Of a stretch of 29,960 nucleotides of DNA, positions 14,235 through 24,005 are shown piece by piece. The notes below the pieces were generated by a model that made no database searches, had not been told where the DNA came from, and saw only the letters and a program-made list of their open reading frames with translations. Source of the stretch: 40-80 sp040394775 (GTDB taxonomy: Bacteria; Bacteroidota; Bacteroidia; Flavobacteriales_D; Crocinitomicaceae); assembly GCA_040394775.1 (NCBI GenBank), contig JBEBRN010000033.1, positions 1 to 29,960 of the forward strand. Reading direction: 5' to 3'. Each line of letters opens with the position of its first letter. Position 1 is the first letter of the stretch. Made by a program: the position numbers and the translations under genes.

Positions 14235-14538
14235 TGTTTGAGTAATCAATTTTAAAGATAGATAAAAAAATGATAACATAGAATTGAATTTTGTCAAGTG
14301 TAGGATTCATTTAGTTTTCAACATTGGAAAACCGTAATTCACAGCAACATAACATACATTCGAGGAAGCGTAACTGTTTTTATTGTTCTATTTGATAATT
14401 TACAAGCCAACCAATTGGGATAAAATGTTATTAAAAACTTCATTTTCGTAATGAATGGCTCATATTTTTTTACGATATTTGTTGGTTACAGATAAAATTG
14501 CTGTAACTTTTTAAAGCCAACATAGTTTTAGTCCATAG
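14235..14538. other. Divergent intergenic region, C25 protease / giant repeat protein
   Basis: These 304 AT-rich bases hold the promoter of the giant gene at 14482-14511. On the minus strand, TATCTTTA at 14253-14260 is a one-mismatch -7 box about 20 bases before the protease ATG but has no good -33. No RNA gene or ORF is convincing here. Confidence 0.5.
14482..14511 (+). promoter_or_regulatory. Promoter of the giant repeat protein, TTG-N19-TAACTTTT
   Basis: TTG at 14482-14484 and TAACTTTT at 14504-14511 are exactly 19 bases apart. The -7 box differs from TAnnTTTG only in the last base. The start of transcription would be near 14517, about 22 bases before the ATG. Confidence 0.6.
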
Positions 14539-17500
14539 ATGAGAATTTTATTTATTTCCTTATTTCTTTTTTTTACAGCCATCGTTTTTGGTCAGGATAA
14601 AGTTAATTTAGATATTACTGTCCTTAACATGTCAACAAAGAAAAAAGAATCGGGAGTGACCGCTACAGTTTATGATGGAACGAAAGTTGTTGCCTCTAGC
14701 GTAACTACTTCAAAAGGCTTAGTGACTCTTTCTGTCCCTGCAGGACCGATGTATAAAGTCGTCTTTACAAAAGCAGGAAAGGTGCAACGTTTCTTTAATA
14801 TTGATTCCAAAGGAATTGATATGGAGTTGATTCAAGGTTCTGAAATGCCTTTCGTTTTTTGTGAGGTTTCACTGTTTGATGATATTCAAGGTGTCGATTT
14901 TTCGTATGTAAAAAATAACCCATTTACCGTATTTAAATTTGACGGAAAGTCATCTAACTTAGCCTTTAATCAAAGTATGGCTAATAAAATGTCTACCACC
15001 ATTGATCAACTTCTATCACAAGCTGAGCAACAAGAAAAAAACAATGAAGTCCAGTATCAAGCTAAGATGAAGCAAGGGGAGGAATTAGCGTCCCAAAATA
15101 AATACCAAGAAGCGATAGAACGTTTTGAGCAAGCGCTGATGTTTAAACAAAATGATAAAATCGCTAGTAACCGAATAGCGGATATGGAAAAGATGCTGAC
15201 AGCTAATCAAGTGGATATTGTGAACGGTCAAGCATTAAATGCTGATTTTGATAAATTAGTGAAGGAAGCCGAAGATTTAAAAAAGTTAAAGAAATATACA
15301 GAAGCAATTGATAAATTCGATGCTGCACTCGAAATTAAAAGAGGTGATCAGTATTGTTTAGACGAAATTGACCGATTAGAGAAAATTATAAAAGACGAAA
15401 AAGACGCTAAAGAGCGGGAGGCTAAATACAAACAGTCAATGACGTTAGGAGATCAAATGCTCGGTCAAAAATCCTACGAATCGGCTTTGAAATATTATGA
15501 TGAAGCTTTATTAGCAAAACCAAATGATGTTCCTGCAACCACTAAAAAGGCGCAAGTTGAAAAATTATTGAATGCCGATAAGGAACGATTGGAGAAAAAA
15601 GCGAAGTATGAAAAACTGGTGGTGGAAGCAGATGCGCTATACAATGATCAACTTTGGGAAGAGGCAAAAACAAAATACGAAGAAGCATTTGCTATTGAGA
15701 GTGCATCAACATATGTTTCAGGACGTATAAAAGATATTAAAGAGAAATTAGCTGCCATAGCGTTAGAAAAACAAAATGCTGAAAAAGTTAAAAATTTATT
15801 GGTAGAAGCAAATACACTTTTCTCAGGTTCTAAATGGAATGAAGCAAAAGTGAAATACCAAGAGGTGTTGAAAATAGATGATAAGAATGAAACAGCTATT
15901 GGACAAATTGCTTTAATCGATAAAAAACTCGCAGACGAAAAAGAAAATGCCGAAAAAGAACAACAGTTCACTGCATTAGTGAAGGCAGGAGATCTTCTCA
16001 TCACTTCTAAAAAGTATGAGGAAGCAATCACTAAATACAACGAAGCACTTGCTTTAAAAGAAGATATTGCAGTTCAACAAAAAATTGATGGAGCTAAGTT
16101 GGAGATTGAAAAAATTGCAAATGCATCTAAGACAAAACAATTGTATGACGATGCTATCAAGCAAGGAAATGAGCTTTTAACAAAAAACGAGTTAGAGAAT
16201 GCACGGGCTAAATTCGTTGAAGCATCCACATTAGATGACACTCAGAAATTACCGAAAGATAAAATTGCCGAAATTGATACAAAAATTGCAGCGTTAAAAT
16301 CAAAACAACTGTTAGAAGAACAATTTAATGAATTGATGACACAAGCTGATGCATTGCTTGCACAGCAAGATTTACAAGGTGCCAAATCTAAATATGAAGA
16401 GGCTAAATTAATCGATAAGACATCTACTGTGCCAGATGCAAAGATTAAAGAAATCAATGATATCATAGCGAAACAGGGAAAAGAGCAACAGTTAAAAGAT
16501 GAAATCGCGGCTTTATTAAAGAAAGGGGACGAGCAATTTGGAAACCAGAAATATGAAGAGGCGATTGCCACTTATACTAAAGTGCTCGAAAAAGATAATG
16601 CCAATTCAACCGCACTTTCTCAATTGGAATTAAGTAAGAAAGCGTTAGCAGATGCATTGGCTGATAAACAGAAAGCTGATGCTATTGCAGATCGATTAGC
16701 AAATTACGACATAGAAATGGTAAAGGGAAATATGCTTAAGAATGAAGGCAAATTAACCGAAGCATTAGTGGCGTATGAAAAAGCTAAAGGATTTACAGAT
16801 GACTTAACTGAGGTTAATAAAAAGATTCAAGAAGTAAATGACCTAATTGCAAATGCAGCCAGCGCTAAACAAGCGAAAGAGTTACAAGAGAAATATCAGG
16901 TAGCATTCCAAAAGGCAGTACAACTTCAGAAAGATGAGAAGTACCAAGAAGCATTATCTACCTACAACGAAGCGAAAGCAATCGACCCTTCTCAAACAGA
17001 ACCAGATGCTAAGATTAAAGAGATTAATCAATTATTAGCCGATAAACAACAGAAAGAAGAAGCGGAAAAACAAAAGATAGCTCAAGTGGCTACTCTATTT
17101 GCAGAGGGAGATGCTTTGGTTGCTGATCAAAAATATACGGAAGCCATTGCAAAATATACTGAGATTAAAACAATAGATCCTGAGAACAAAGAGGTGGATG
17201 CTAAAATTGCTAAAGCCAATGATTTGATGAAACAAAGTTTAGCACAACAGTCTCAGGCAGAATTAGAAGAAAAATACAAAGAAGCCTTTAAAAAAGGAAT
17301 GGATAATTACGCTGCGGAAAAGTACGATGATGCAATAGCCGCGTTTACACTAGCGAAAAGTATTAATTCTTCTAAACCAGAACCGCAACAAAAGATTGAT
17401 GAAATCACAAAATTAAAGGCACAACTTGCTGAACAAAAAGAGGCCGAAGCATTAGCTCAGAAATACAATGCATTCATAACGGAAGGTGATAATAATTTGA

Positions 17501-20500
17501 CTTCTAAGAACTATGAAAAATCGTTAGCAGCTTACCAAAAAGCGACAGATTTAATGCCTTCAGAAGATTATCCAAAAAAGAAAATTCAAGAAGTAAAAGA
17601 CTTGATGGAGTTAGATAATTTAGGAAAAGAGCAAGAACAACTAGATGCACAATATGCTTCATTCATTCAAAAAGGAGATGCTGACTTCTCAACTGAAAAG
17701 TATGAGCAAGCTATGGTGAATTATAAAGAAGCACAGAAAGCTAAGAATACGGACGATGTCAAAACGAAGATATTACAAACACAAGACAAAATAACGGCAC
17801 TTTTAAAACAGAACGAAGAAAAGCAAGTCGAGCAACAGTATAGCCACTACATGGATGTTGCAAAAAATGCGGAAGTCGCTAACAATCTTCAGGAAGCTAT
17901 TGATAATTACAAAAAGGCAAGCCGTATAAAAGAAGAAGAGCAGGAGCCTAAAACGAAGGTAGCTGAATTAACAGAGGTATTAAAGAAAAAAGAAGCACAA
18001 GCAGAGAACGATCGTCAGTATAATTTAGCTATGACGAAAGGAAAAGAAGCTTTTGAAAAAGAAGAGTACAATGTAGCGATTAAGCATTATAATGAAGCAC
18101 TTGGGTTAAAGAAAGAAGAGCAAGAACCGAAAGATATGATTGCCTTATCGGAGGAGAAGTTGAAAAATAGCTCTTCAAAAGATGAAGACGTTCAGTTTGA
18201 GAAAATGCTCCAGTTTGCACAACAAAAAATTGACGAAAAAGATTACAAAAAAGCAATGGAATTAATTGTCAGAGCGGAAAGCAATCGCCCTAATGATAAG
18301 CGTCTGTTGGAAATGAAAAAGAAAGTACAAGAGATTTTGGTACAAGAGGAAGAGTACCAATTACTCCTAACAAATGCAGATAATACAGCTGCTTTAAAAG
18401 AGTACACAAAGGCAATTGAGCTATATAAGAAGGCATCAGAAATGAAACCTGCTGAAGTTTATCCTGTCAATCGTATTGCTGACATAAAAGAAATTATTGC
18501 TGCTACCGAAAAGCAATTGGAAAATCAAAAGAAATACGAAGAATTGCTAATCACAGCGAAAGGGCTGATGGTTAAAAATGATCTGGATGGTGCACTTTCG
18601 TTTGCTAATGAAGCAGTTCGTCTGATACCATCTGATTCAAGAGCCAATGATTTGGTGAAAGAAATCCAAGATTTAATTGCAGCTAAAAGTAATAAAAGTA
18701 ATAAAAAGGCTTTGGAAGCTCAATTTAAATTACTGTTAGCAACTGCTGATAATTTGTTTGAGAAGAAGCAATGGTCAGAGGCGAAAATAGCCTATGAAAA
18801 AGCACAAGTAATTTATCAAAAAGATACATATGTCGTTGATCAAATTAAAAAATGTGACGATGAACTCGCTAAAAAAGAAGTGAATAAATCGAAATACATT
18901 GCAATTATAGCCATTGCAGATAATGATTTTAACCTTTCTAATTTGGAAAAAGCAAAATCAGGATATGAATTAGCACTGACGTATGACGATACTCAAAATT
19001 ATCCTGCCGAACAAATAGCAACGATTAATCGATTGTTAAAGCAGAAAGTGGCGGATAATGGCACTAACTTAAATCCACTTGGAGAAGAAATTGATAATTC
19101 CTTGTTAGATGGCGCCATGTTGCTTGCTAGAGCTGAGGAATATAGGAAGACAGCTAAAGGAGAATTGGTGAAGGAGGAAAAGAGAAAGGCCGTTACGCAT
19201 TCGGATTCTGTTATCGCTATTCGTGAAGATTTAGTTGCTCAAAATCTTGATACACTAAAAAAGACTAAAGGTATTTTAATTGATGATTTAACAGAATACT
19301 ACGACAACCAATTTGATAAAGACAAACAAATTAAGGATGTTGATAAAAGTCAAACAGACTTGATGATTCAATGGGGAAATTATAACTATTCTGATAATGT
19401 AGAGAATAAACGAAAGATGGTAATAATTGACGGAATGAAGGTCGAAAGAGAAAAACAATATGTAGATCATAACTTTGATTTGGTTGACTCTGTAAGATTT
19501 ATCCGCCATGATTTGGAAAATAGATTTGAAGAATATACCAATTCCGACTATGATTTTATCATGCAGGATAAAAATACATTAGATATTACCAAAGAATTAC
19601 AAGAACAGAATAAGAAAGATGAATCGGGTAAACACGATATCATTGTAGATTTATCGAAAAATGAACGAGAAAATGCAATTCAAGAGGAAGGACGTCAGTA
19701 TTTAATTTTAGGAGATAAAATAGATAACGTAACTAATGTATTGGATGAAACGGAAGCAACTGACTTAGAAAGAAAGACCTACTTTAAGAAAAATCACGAA
19801 GGTTTGACGGATGCTGTAAAAGATGCACAAACGTACGCAATTGATGAGGATAATAAGAATTTCAACGATGTCTATACGAAACAAATAAAGGCCAAAGATA
19901 AAGTTACCAGCGAACAGCAGTTGGCAGATAATACAAACAAAGAATATACAGAGAATAAATCATTGGACATTGATAAATCTAGAGAGCGATTGAACAATGT
20001 TTCATTAAAATATAATTCAGACTTGAACAATGATGATGAACAACGAGAGGATGCTCGTCTATTCATGAAAGAGACAGAACAGAATCACGTCACACAGAAT
20101 TCAACTGAAAAAATAAAAGGAGAATTAAAAGTAGATAATGTCAAGAATATTGCTGAAAAAGAGAAAACGTTACAACAGACTTCTACGACTACCAAAAAAG
20201 AAACATTGTATGATACACGATCTGAGCTGAAAGAATTAGAGGTGTCGAAAGTAACTTATTCACCGAAAGTAGCGAATCAAATTGGAAAAGATTATCCAGA
20301 AGGTGTTTCGCAAGAAACGTTTAAACAAAACGGCCCTGATGGACTTCCAATTGCTATTGTCACTCGACGAATAGTGGTGAAAAATGGCTATGGAGATGTG
20401 TACACAAGAACGCAAAAGTATGGTTTCATTACTTACTCTAAGAATGGAGATGTTTGCACTGAAAGTATCTGGAGAAATGAAACCACTGATCCTAAAATGG

Positions 20501-20514
20501 AAAAACATTATTAA
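14539..20514 (+). CDS. Giant secreted protein with about 22 TPR-like repeats (1991 residues)
   Basis: I do not recognise a named family. A signal peptide (MRILFISLFLFFTAIVFGQ) leads into a ~125-residue beta-rich domain resembling carboxypeptidase-regulatory-like folds (VNLDITVLNMSTKKKESGV; VVASSVTTSKGLVTLSVPAG). Residues ~160-1514 are about 22 diverged repeats of ~61 residues. Each reads roughly (K/Q)Y-x4-GD-x2-x4-KYEEAI-x2-Y-x-EA-x9-P-x3-KI-x-EI and then a charged linker, that is, a TPR-like helix pair plus a connecting helix. Lys, Glu and Ala dominate and coiled-coil character is strong. Residues ~1515-1940 are charged and low in hydrophobics (VDKSQTDLMIQWGNYNYSDN). The last ~50 (YPEGVSQETFKQNGPDGLP, ITYSKNGDVCTESIW) are compact and look conserved. 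There is no T9SS sorting domain, so a periplasmic scaffold is my best guess. mutL starts 17 bases later. Confidence 0.85.
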   Translation: MRILFISLFLFFTAIVFGQDKVNLDITVLNMSTKKKESGVTATVYDGTKVVASSVTTSKGLVTLSVPAGPMYKVVFTKAGKVQRFFNIDSKGIDMELIQGSEMPFVFCEVSLFDDIQGVDFSYVKNNPFTVFKFDGKSSNLAFNQSMANKMSTTIDQLLSQAEQQEKNNEVQYQAKMKQGEELASQNKYQEAIERFEQALMFKQNDKIASNRIADMEKMLTANQVDIVNGQALNADFDKLVKEAEDLKKLKKYTEAIDKFDAALEIKRGDQYCLDEIDRLEKIIKDEKDAKEREAKYKQSMTLGDQMLGQKSYESALKYYDEALLAKPNDVPATTKKAQVEKLLNADKERLEKKAKYEKLVVEADALYNDQLWEEAKTKYEEAFAIESASTYVSGRIKDIKEKLAAIALEKQNAEKVKNLLVEANTLFSGSKWNEAKVKYQEVLKIDDKNETAIGQIALIDKKLADEKENAEKEQQFTALVKAGDLLITSKKYEEAITKYNEALALKEDIAVQQKIDGAKLEIEKIANASKTKQLYDDAIKQGNELLTKNELENARAKFVEASTLDDTQKLPKDKIAEIDTKIAALKSKQLLEEQFNELMTQADALLAQQDLQGAKSKYEEAKLIDKTSTVPDAKIKEINDIIAKQGKEQQLKDEIAALLKKGDEQFGNQKYEEAIATYTKVLEKDNANSTALSQLELSKKALADALADKQKADAIADRLANYDIEMVKGNMLKNEGKLTEALVAYEKAKGFTDDLTEVNKKIQEVNDLIANAASAKQAKELQEKYQVAFQKAVQLQKDEKYQEALSTYNEAKAIDPSQTEPDAKIKEINQLLADKQQKEEAEKQKIAQVATLFAEGDALVADQKYTEAIAKYTEIKTIDPENKEVDAKIAKANDLMKQSLAQQSQAELEEKYKEAFKKGMDNYAAEKYDDAIAAFTLAKSINSSKPEPQQKIDEITKLKAQLAEQKEAEALAQKYNAFITEGDNNLTSKNYEKSLAAYQKATDLMPSEDYPKKKIQEVKDLMELDNLGKEQEQLDAQYASFIQKGDADFSTEKYEQAMVNYKEAQKAKNTDDVKTKILQTQDKITALLKQNEEKQVEQQYSHYMDVAKNAEVANNLQEAIDNYKKASRIKEEEQEPKTKVAELTEVLKKKEAQAENDRQYNLAMTKGKEAFEKEEYNVAIKHYNEALGLKKEEQEPKDMIALSEEKLKNSSSKDEDVQFEKMLQFAQQKIDEKDYKKAMELIVRAESNRPNDKRLLEMKKKVQEILVQEEEYQLLLTNADNTAALKEYTKAIELYKKASEMKPAEVYPVNRIADIKEIIAATEKQLENQKKYEELLITAKGLMVKNDLDGALSFANEAVRLIPSDSRANDLVKEIQDLIAAKSNKSNKKALEAQFKLLLATADNLFEKKQWSEAKIAYEKAQVIYQKDTYVVDQIKKCDDELAKKEVNKSKYIAIIAIADNDFNLSNLEKAKSGYELALTYDDTQNYPAEQIATINRLLKQKVADNGTNLNPLGEEIDNSLLDGAMLLARAEEYRKTAKGELVKEEKRKAVTHSDSVIAIREDLVAQNLDTLKKTKGILIDDLTEYYDNQFDKDKQIKDVDKSQTDLMIQWGNYNYSDNVENKRKMVIIDGMKVEREKQYVDHNFDLVDSVRFIRHDLENRFEEYTNSDYDFIMQDKNTLDITKELQEQNKKDESGKHDIIVDLSKNERENAIQEEGRQYLILGDKIDNVTNVLDETEATDLERKTYFKKNHEGLTDAVKDAQTYAIDEDNKNFNDVYTKQIKAKDKVTSEQQLADNTNKEYTENKSLDIDKSRERLNNVSLKYNSDLNNDDEQREDARLFMKETEQNHVTQNSTEKIKGELKVDNVKNIAEKEKTLQQTSTTTKKETLYDTRSELKELEVSKVTYSPKVANQIGKDYPEGVSQETFKQNGPDGLPIAIVTRRIVVKNGYGDVYTRTQKYGFITYSKNGDVCTESIWRNETTDPKMEKHY

Positions 20515-20531
20515 AAGATTGAAGTGCTGAA

Positions 20532-22376
20532 ATGGAACAAATCATAAGACTCTTACCTGAACATATTTGTAATCAAATTGCGGCAGGAGAAGTTATACAA
20601 CGCCCCGCTTCCGTCATAAAAGAATTAGTTGAAAACGCCATTGATGCGGAAGCAACTTCTATCGAAGTATATATCAAACAGGCTGGAAAAGCATTGATCC
20701 ATGTGGTCGATAATGGTAAGGGAATGTCATTGGTTGATACGAAAATGGCATTTGAACGCCATGCTACAAGTAAGATTACCACCACTGATGATTTATTTGC
20801 ACTACATACTAAAGGATTTAGAGGAGAAGCATTAGCTTCCATTGCATCTATTGCACACGTAACGATGCGTACTAAAAAAGCCGCAGACGAAGTAGGAACG
20901 TTGATAGAGAATGAAGGCGGGAAAATTAAAAACAAAGAATCGGTTGTATGCCAAAATGGAACCAGCTTAGAAATTAAAAACTTGTTTTATAATGTTCCTG
21001 CTAGACGTAATTTCTTAAAATCTGACACCGTTGAATTTGGGCATATTGAAGAAGAGTTTTTACGTGTGGCATTAATCCACGATAATATTGCATTTAGCTT
21101 ATTTCACAACGATAAACCACTTTACCAATTACCTGCTTCGAACTTTAAAAAGAGAATCGTTGATATTTATGGTAAATCGATGAATGATAAATTGGTACCC
21201 ATTCAAGAAAGTACCGATATCGTTGAAATTAAAGGATTTATTGGTAAACCTGAATTTGCTAAAAAAACTAGAGGACAACAGTACTTCTTCGTGAACAACC
21301 GATTTTTTAAAGATGCTTATCTTAATAATGCTTTAGTAAGTGCTTTTGATAGATTGATACCAAGCGGTACATTTCCAAGCTACTTCATTCATTTTGAAGT
21401 GGACCCAGCGAAAATTGACGTGAATGTTCACCCGACAAAAACTGAAATTAAATTTGAGCACCATAAAGAAATGTATGCCATTTTGAAAAGTGCCACACGT
21501 GAAGCATTGGGCAAATTTAATATCTTTCCAACCTTGGATTTTGATCAGGAAACTGCTTTTGATCTGCCGTATGATATGAAATTTCAGCCAGCAGTAGAAC
21601 CACAAATTAAATTTAATCCTGATTATAATCCTTTTAAAACCAAAACAGCTTCCTCTTCTGGCGCTATTAGAACGAAAGCAGACTCAGATTATGCAAATAA
21701 GTCGCTTCAATCATTTGGTTTTGATAAACAACGTGTGAGTTCAGAGGATTGGAAAGATTTTTACCATATTGAAGGAGAGGAATCTTCAAGTAGACAAGGT
21801 GAATTGATTGATAATGAGGATCTTGTAAACGTTGTTGCTTTTGAAGATATCATTCTTATACAACAAATAGCTTTGGTTCCAATAAACAATCAATTATGGG
21901 TCATTCATATCGATAGAGCGAATGAAAGAGTTGTATTTGATGCTCTTTTTGGAACATTTATAATTAAGAATATTCCTTCTCAACGACTGTTATTTCCTAT
22001 TGAATTCAATAGTTCAAATCAAGAGGAAATGATTTGGCAAGAAAATGAAAAAACAATATCTCGACTCGGTTTTGAATGGTCTATTAATAATGGTATTCTT
22101 GAAATTATTTCAGCGCCAGCACTCGTCGAAGCAGGTATGATTCCAATGGTTATTCAAGATGTTAGAGATACCCTGCTAAAAGAACATTTCGAAAAAAGTG
22201 AATTGGCGCATATCTTAATTTCTACAATCGCAACAGCAACCGGAAAAAATAAAAAATGGGATAAAGAATCTACCAGAATGGTTTTAGAATCATGGTATTC
22301 ATCGACTGATAAATTGATGACAAACGATGGAAAACGAATCGCAAAAATGTGGAACCCAATTGACTTATTAAAATAA
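20532..22376 (+). CDS. mutL: DNA mismatch repair protein MutL
   Basis: MutL couples MutS mismatch recognition to strand removal in the cytoplasm. The 614-residue product begins with the GHKL ATPase: IAAGEVIQRPASVIKELVEN, AIDAEATSI, DNGKGMSLVD, then FERHATSKI and KGFRGEALASIASI, then a transducer domain (VNVHPTKTEIKF). A linker of ~100 residues precedes the C-terminal dimerisation domain. At the place of the metal-dependent endonuclease motif DQHA-x2-E the sequence reads HIDRANERVVFDAL, so the usual nicking motif is absent. This resembles endonuclease-free MutL such as that of E. coli. It starts 17 bases after the giant protein gene and is followed after 4 bases by a rhomboid gene. Confidence 0.96.
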   Translation: MEQIIRLLPEHICNQIAAGEVIQRPASVIKELVENAIDAEATSIEVYIKQAGKALIHVVDNGKGMSLVDTKMAFERHATSKITTTDDLFALHTKGFRGEALASIASIAHVTMRTKKAADEVGTLIENEGGKIKNKESVVCQNGTSLEIKNLFYNVPARRNFLKSDTVEFGHIEEEFLRVALIHDNIAFSLFHNDKPLYQLPASNFKKRIVDIYGKSMNDKLVPIQESTDIVEIKGFIGKPEFAKKTRGQQYFFVNNRFFKDAYLNNALVSAFDRLIPSGTFPSYFIHFEVDPAKIDVNVHPTKTEIKFEHHKEMYAILKSATREALGKFNIFPTLDFDQETAFDLPYDMKFQPAVEPQIKFNPDYNPFKTKTASSSGAIRTKADSDYANKSLQSFGFDKQRVSSEDWKDFYHIEGEESSSRQGELIDNEDLVNVVAFEDIILIQQIALVPINNQLWVIHIDRANERVVFDALFGTFIIKNIPSQRLLFPIEFNSSNQEEMIWQENEKTISRLGFEWSINNGILEIISAPALVEAGMIPMVIQDVRDTLLKEHFEKSELAHILISTIATATGKNKKWDKESTRMVLESWYSSTDKLMTNDGKRIAKMWNPIDLLK

Positions 22377-22380
22377 AAAC

Positions 22381-23139
22381 ATGTTTAAAAATCTTACACC
22401 AGTTACCAAAAACTTAATTATACTAAATGTAGTTGTTTACATTGTTTGCCTTATTTTTAGCTCTAAAGGTTTAGATTTAACCAGCTTTTTAGGAGCACAC
22501 TATATAACATCTCCACTTTTTCAACCGTATCAAATTATTACGCATTTCTTTACACACTCCTTAACGAGTCCTTTTCATATTTTTATGAATATGTTTATTC
22601 TTCTAATGTTCGGACCAATTTTAGAACGTGTCTGGGGAGCTAAACGCTTTTTCTTTGCTTATATAATCTCAGCAATTGGCGCATACTTGATTTATAGTAT
22701 TGCCGGTAGTTATGAATTGTACGAATTGAAACAGACGCTTATGGGGTTAGGAGTTGATGTACAACATTTGAACGATATGATTATTGAGAATCCGAACGGG
22801 ATACCGTTAGCTCCTGAAGCAGCTGCACCTTATATTCAGATGTATGTCATCAAAGCATATACGCCAATGATTGGTGCTTCTGGAGCAGTATTTGGAATCA
22901 TGGCAGCTTTCGCCTATTTATTCCCCAATACAGAGATGTATATGATGTTTATCCCTATTCCAATAAAAGCAAAATTTTTGATTGGAGGCTATTTTCTGAT
23001 AGAAGTGTATTTGAGTATTCAATCGATGCAAGGTGCGTACTCTGACTCGGTAGCGCATTTGGCGCATGTTGGTGGTGCTATTTTTGGATTTATACTCGTC
23101 TTTATTTGGAATAAAAGAAATCGAAAAAATTTTTACTAA
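22381..23139 (+). CDS. Rhomboid family intramembrane serine protease (first copy)
   Basis: Rhomboids cleave transmembrane segments within the membrane. The 252-residue product has six or more hydrophobic segments and the family motifs: the HSLTSPFHIFMNMFIL region in the first third, the catalytic serine S167 in GASGAVFGIMAAFAYL, and the catalytic histidine H229 in AHLAHVGGAIFGF. An unusual ~45-residue hydrophilic loop (about residues 110-155) sits before the serine helix. The tail is basic (WNKRNRKNFY). Its stop codon overlaps the ATG of the second rhomboid (TAATG), so they are translationally coupled. The substrate is unknown. Confidence 0.93.
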   Translation: MFKNLTPVTKNLIILNVVVYIVCLIFSSKGLDLTSFLGAHYITSPLFQPYQIITHFFTHSLTSPFHIFMNMFILLMFGPILERVWGAKRFFFAYIISAIGAYLIYSIAGSYELYELKQTLMGLGVDVQHLNDMIIENPNGIPLAPEAAAPYIQMYVIKAYTPMIGASGAVFGIMAAFAYLFPNTEMYMMFIPIPIKAKFLIGGYFLIEVYLSIQSMQGAYSDSVAHLAHVGGAIFGFILVFIWNKRNRKNFY

Positions 23140-24005
23140 TGAGTGACTTTTTTACGATATATAAACAACGACTTAGAGCAAGAGATCCAAAGTTACTCTT
23201 GTTGACTATCAATGTAGCCGTATTTTTACTATTTACGGTTTTAACGATGTTAAAAGCAGGTGAAATAGCCATGTTTCTCTCTGAAAATGTATTTATCTTT
23301 AAGACCAATCCTGTCTTTTTTGCGACACATCCGTGGACAATACTAACGTCTATATTTACCCATTTCAGCTTTAGCCACCTGTTCTTTAACATGCTGATGT
23401 TTTACTTTGTGGCTCAGATGTTTGTTCACTTCTTTAACGGACGCAAGTTAGTTTGGATTTATCTATTAGGTGGGTTAACAGGAAATTTACTCGAATTAAT
23501 AGTGAGTGTCATCGTCTATGGTAATGAACAATCTATTTCAGTCGTAGGAGCATCTGGCAGTGTGATGGCTATTTTTATTGCTATTGCCATTTACCAACCC
23601 CATTTTAAGGTAAATTTATTTGGTGCTTTTGAAATAAAAATAATCTATATCGCTGCGATTTATTTTGTTTCTGATTTTGCTCGTATTGGCTTTGACGATG
23701 GAATAGCGCATTTGGCGCATCTTGGTGGTGCTTTGATTGGATTTTTGAGTGCTAGAAATGTACAAAGCCCTTCTAATATACTAAATAGAACAGATCGATT
23801 GTGGAAGAAGATAACCACTAGACAACCAAAGAAACCAAAACCTATTTTTGGAGGAAAACCCTTCACAGATGAGGAGTTTAACGCTACTAAAAAAGCCAAT
23901 CAAGAAAAAACGGATGCTATTTTGGATAAAATTTCAAAGCGCGGTTACGAAGGTTTAACGGCTGCTGAGAAAGATTTTTTATTTAATCAAAGTAAGCGGA
24001 AATAA
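23139..24005 (+). CDS. Rhomboid protease (second copy) with C-terminal DUF6576 tail
   Basis: The 288-residue product is a second rhomboid, clearly diverged from the first. The catalytic serine is S139 in VVGASGSVMAIF and the histidine H194 in AHLAHLGGALIGF, with the THFSFSHLFFNMLMFYF motif upstream. After the last membrane segment comes a ~70-residue cytoplasmic tail (GGKPFTDEEFNATKKAN, GYEGLTAAEKDFLFNQSK) of the type listed as DUF6576, seen at the end of many Bacteroidota rhomboids. It overlaps the first rhomboid by one base and is followed directly by the next ATG. Confidence 0.93.
   Translation: MSDFFTIYKQRLRARDPKLLLLTINVAVFLLFTVLTMLKAGEIAMFLSENVFIFKTNPVFFATHPWTILTSIFTHFSFSHLFFNMLMFYFVAQMFVHFFNGRKLVWIYLLGGLTGNLLELIVSVIVYGNEQSISVVGASGSVMAIFIAIAIYQPHFKVNLFGAFEIKIIYIAAIYFVSDFARIGFDDGIAHLAHLGGALIGFLSARNVQSPSNILNRTDRLWKKITTRQPKKPKPIFGGKPFTDEEFNATKKANQEKTDAILDKISKRGYEGLTAAEKDFLFNQSKRK

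Noticed and set aside
15648..16571. Ser-rich and Ala-rich minus-strand open frames within the giant gene
   Set aside because: They are antisense shadows of the Lys/Glu/Ala repeats (Ser- and Phe-rich, low complexity) with no independent support.
15019..19080. Possible tandem DNA repeat array or CRISPR-like pattern
   Set aside because: The repeats exist at protein level only. Their DNA is diverged, in frame, and has no constant repeat with unique spacers.
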